Shown: positions 6,290-8,000 of the stretch, piece after piece
How the letters are laid out: the number at the start of each line of letters is the position of its first letter
Position numbering within the stretch: position 1 is the first letter of the stretch
Assembly (NCBI GenBank): GCA_003233295.1
Contig: QILJ01000222.1
Coordinates: 1-8,000, forward strand
Direction: 5' to 3'
DNA length: 8,000 nt
From: Ignavibacteria bacterium
Lineage (GTDB): Bacteria; Bacteroidota; Ignavibacteria; Ignavibacteriales; Melioribacteraceae
Translations under genes and position numbers: made by a program
The notes under the pieces: model-generated
The model's database searches: none
Told to the model about the DNA's origin: nothing
What the model saw: the letters and a program-made list of their open reading frames with translations, nothing else

Positions 6290-7585
6290 TTGGATATAGA
6301 TTGGTTTTCTAAATTAATTTTTCTGCTTATAACACTCATATTTTCTGCTCTATTTTCTGGATCTGAAGTAGCTCTTTTCTCGTTGGATAAAAAGCATTTA
6401 AAAGAGCTTAAAGAGGGGAAAAGTTTTTTAAATAGATATATACTCTCGTTGCTGGAATCTCCGCGCAGATTGTTAGTAACAATTCTTATCGGCAATACTG
6501 TCTTTAATGTTGCCGCTTCAATATTTGCCGTTACTTTGGCAATCCAGTTTGCAGAAGTTTATGACCTTTCTGTTGAACTGGTATTATTTGCGCAAATAAT
6601 TTTGTTAACAATATTTCTTCTGCTTATCGGTGAAATTACACCGAAATTATTCGCATCAAAAAATCCAATGCTCTTTTCAAAGATTATTGCTTTCCCGCTT
6701 TATTGGACAAGCATTCTTATCTATCCGGTTGCAAAAATTCTTACTGATGCTATCAAATTCATTGTATCTAAATTTAAGATTGATAGATCGAAAACAGCGC
6801 TGCATCCGTCAGAAATAACCGACCTCGTTGATCTAGGTAAAGAGCATGGTTCAATTGAGGAAGAAGAACATGAACTTATTCACGGACTAGTGGAATTCAG
6901 ATCAATCAATGTTCGCGAAGTAATGACTCCCCGTGTTGATATCATCGCAGTTTCTTCTGATGCTGAATACGATGAAGTAATTGACTTAATAACTGAGTCC
7001 GGTCATAGTAGAATTCCTGTATACGAAGAAGACCTGGATGATATTATTGGAGTGCTTTATGCAAAAGATATTCTTTCATTCTTGGATAAGAAGAAAGGCA
7101 AAGACTCATTCACTCTGAAGAAAATTGTTCGCGATGTTATATTTATTCCGGAGACAAAGCTTATACATGAATTACTGCGTGAATTCCAGAAAGAGAATAT
7201 CCATATGGGTATCATCGTTGACGAATACGGCGGTACTTCAGGGCTTGTATCATTGGAGGATATCCTTGAGGAAATAGTCGGTGAGATTCAAGATGAGTAT
7301 GACAAAGAAGAAAAAGAGATCATTAAAGTAGATGACGATAAGTTTGTAGTTTTAGGCAAAGTTTCTATTGATGAGTTGAATGAATTATTTGAAAAAGATC
7401 TTACTAATGAAAATGATGACTATGATACAGTTGGCGGATTCATTTTTTACCATGCCGGTAAAATACCGGAGAATGGATATCAATTCGATTACGAAGGATT
7501 GAACTTTAAAGTTGTTGATGTTGAAAATAAAAGAGTGAATAAAATTATTGTTGAAAAACTTCACACAGAAGAAGATGAACAATGA
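6290..7585 (+). CDS. CNNM/HlyC-CorC family membrane protein with CBS pair (GldE-like context)
   Basis: Members of this family are inner-membrane proteins linked to Mg2+/Co2+ efflux or homeostasis. The 431 residues show the standard order. A DUF21/CNNM transmembrane domain comes first (hydrophobic stretches at about 8-28, 62-85, 97-117 and 133-155, with SGSE at 23-26 and GEITPK at 114-119). Next are a CBS pair (about 212-335, containing VMTPRVDI, GHSRIPVYE, VDEYGGTSGLVSLEDILEEIVGEI parts) and a CorC_HlyC C-terminal domain (about 347-424, containing YDTVGGFIF). The start is TTG 6290: a TAG precedes it in frame and no other start lies before the first membrane segment. Its GGGAG site is 13 bases away, longer than usual, so initiation may be weak. 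The stop overlaps the next ATG by four bases (ATGA). In gliding Bacteroidota the homologue beside ssb is GldE, but no gldD follows here, so ion homeostasis is the safer reading. Confidence 0.9.
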   Translation: MDIDWFSKLIFLLITLIFSALFSGSEVALFSLDKKHLKELKEGKSFLNRYILSLLESPRRLLVTILIGNTVFNVAASIFAVTLAIQFAEVYDLSVELVLFAQIILLTIFLLLIGEITPKLFASKNPMLFSKIIAFPLYWTSILIYPVAKILTDAIKFIVSKFKIDRSKTALHPSEITDLVDLGKEHGSIEEEEHELIHGLVEFRSINVREVMTPRVDIIAVSSDAEYDEVIDLITESGHSRIPVYEEDLDDIIGVLYAKDILSFLDKKKGKDSFTLKKIVRDVIFIPETKLIHELLREFQKENIHMGIIVDEYGGTSGLVSLEDILEEIVGEIQDEYDKEEKEIIKVDDDKFVVLGKVSIDELNELFEKDLTNENDDYDTVGGFIFYHAGKIPENGYQFDYEGLNFKVVDVENKRVNKIIVEKLHTEEDEQ

Positions 7586-7953
7586 AAAAGGGATGCTTTT
7601 TTCGTTCACTCTTGTTGATAATTGTATTGATTGGGATTATTTCTTATTTATACCAGAAGTATGGTAACCAATTAATTCAATCGGGGAAAGAGCATGTAAA
7701 AGAATTTGTTGATGAAAGTATTCAAAAAGCAATTGATAATTTGACCGAATCGGTTGAAAGGGATTCTTTGCAGAAAAGTTTGGAAAAACTAATCGATGAG
7801 ATTGATACTAAAAATATTTCACTCGATTCAAACGACTTTAATGCTCTAAAAGAAAAGTTCAACGAATTAATAGATTCAAACAAAATTAATTTTGAAAATA
7901 TTGAAGAATTACGCAAGTTGATAAAGGAATATGAGAAACGAGAGAAAAAGTGA
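7582..7953 (+). CDS. Small membrane-anchored helical protein of unknown function
   Basis: I do not recognise a family. The 123 residues start MKKGCFFR, followed by one hydrophobic segment (about 9-24, LLLIIVLIGIISYLY). After it comes a strongly charged, Lys/Glu/Asp/Asn-rich, probably all-helical region (about 30-123) with regular hydrophobic spacing that suggests a coiled coil. The layout implies a single-pass inner-membrane protein whose charged part faces the periplasm or cytoplasm; the cysteine at 5 lies before the membrane segment and is not a lipobox. The start ATG overlaps the stop of the CNNM gene by four bases, and its 3' end overlaps the next gene by 23 bases, so it is a tightly coupled middle gene. 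Position before an MCE-family gene suggests, but does not show, a role with that lipid-transport system. Base composition is like its neighbours. Confidence 0.75.
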   Translation: MKKGCFFRSLLLIIVLIGIISYLYQKYGNQLIQSGKEHVKEFVDESIQKAIDNLTESVERDSLQKSLEKLIDEIDTKNISLDSNDFNALKEKFNELIDSNKINFENIEELRKLIKEYEKREKK

Positions 7954-8000
7954 AATAAAAGTAGGACTAACGGTTTTAATAGGGCTGGTTGTATTGCTAT
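7931..8000 (+). CDS. MCE/MlaD-family protein, N-terminus only (runs off the window)
   Basis: The last 70 bases encode MRNERKSEIKVGLTVLIGLV and three further hydrophobic residues. This is the typical beginning of MlaD-like MCE proteins: a short charged head with E-I-K-V-G, then a single membrane anchor, with the lipid-binding MCE domain expected beyond the window edge. Such proteins form periplasmic rings that move phospholipids between the membranes together with an MlaE/MlaF-type ABC transporter. ATG 7931 is the first start after an in-frame stop (7922-7924); AAGGA lies only two bases before it, so initiation may rely on coupling to the overlapping upstream gene. Only 23 residues are visible, so the family call rests on this N-terminal pattern. 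Confidence 0.72.
   Translation, partial: MRNERKSEIKVGLTVLIGLVVLL

Noticed and set aside
6214..6495. Open frame on the minus strand, 93 residues
   Set aside because: It spans the end of ssb and the start of the CNNM gene in antisense, with low-complexity composition and no ribosome-binding site.
1..8000. Mobile elements, CRISPR arrays, tRNA/rRNA genes, or a defence or toxin-antitoxin system
   Set aside because: I saw no transposase, integrase, regularly spaced repeats, tRNA-like cloverleaf or defence-type domain; every long frame on the + strand is accounted for by chromosomal housekeeping or envelope genes.

Overview
The window reads as a chromosomal housekeeping region from an AT-rich, Gram-negative bacterium, with every credible gene on the + strand. 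An outer-membrane FadL-type channel, two lipoproteins, a SPOR protein and an MCE (MlaD-type) protein imply a two-membrane envelope. Three things together point to the Bacteroidota/Chlorobiota/Ignavibacteriota (FCB) group, probably an Ignavibacteria-like lineage: the ssb plus CNNM/CorC gene order, the FadL plus SGNH-lipoprotein pair, and two candidate promoters matching the Bacteroidota-type TAnnTTTG -7 box. Good Shine-Dalgarno sites precede several genes, which fits Chlorobi/Ignavibacteria better than classical Bacteroidia. The taxonomic placement is an inference.

Layout. 1-411 is the 3' end of mutS2, carrying the Smr nuclease domain. 429-1900 is a biotin carboxylase gene (accC/pccA type) broken at a run of seven Ts near 1444-1450: the reading frame slips by -1 and a short, normally conserved stretch after the catalytic Arg338 is missing. 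1893-2393 is its biotin carboxyl carrier partner. After a candidate promoter comes a likely two-gene unit: a FadL/OmpP1 outer-membrane transporter (2447-3703) and a large SGNH/GDSL-hydrolase lipoprotein (3717-5162). A strong hairpin with a T tract closes that unit but lies immediately before the ribosome-binding site of a SPOR-domain lipoprotein (5220-5717). A second candidate promoter precedes ssb (5817-6242), followed by a CNNM/HlyC-CorC family membrane protein (6290-7585), a small membrane-anchored helical protein of unknown function (7582-7953), and the first 23 codons of an MCE/MlaD-family gene (7931 to the window end). The last three genes overlap or nearly abut and probably form one transcript.

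How the genes may work together. The carboxylase pair would carboxylate acetyl- or propionyl-CoA, with the carboxyltransferase encoded outside this window. FadL and the hydrolase would capture, and possibly release, hydrophobic substrates at the outer membrane. The MCE protein belongs to a phospholipid-trafficking machinery of the envelope. The region therefore has a loose lipid/envelope theme interspersed with DNA maintenance genes (mutS2, ssb).

I found no mobile element, CRISPR array, RNA gene, or recognisable defence or other novel system. No gap between genes exceeds 100 bases. The most notable anomaly is the broken biotin carboxylase gene, which may be a real mutation, a recoding site or an assembly error.
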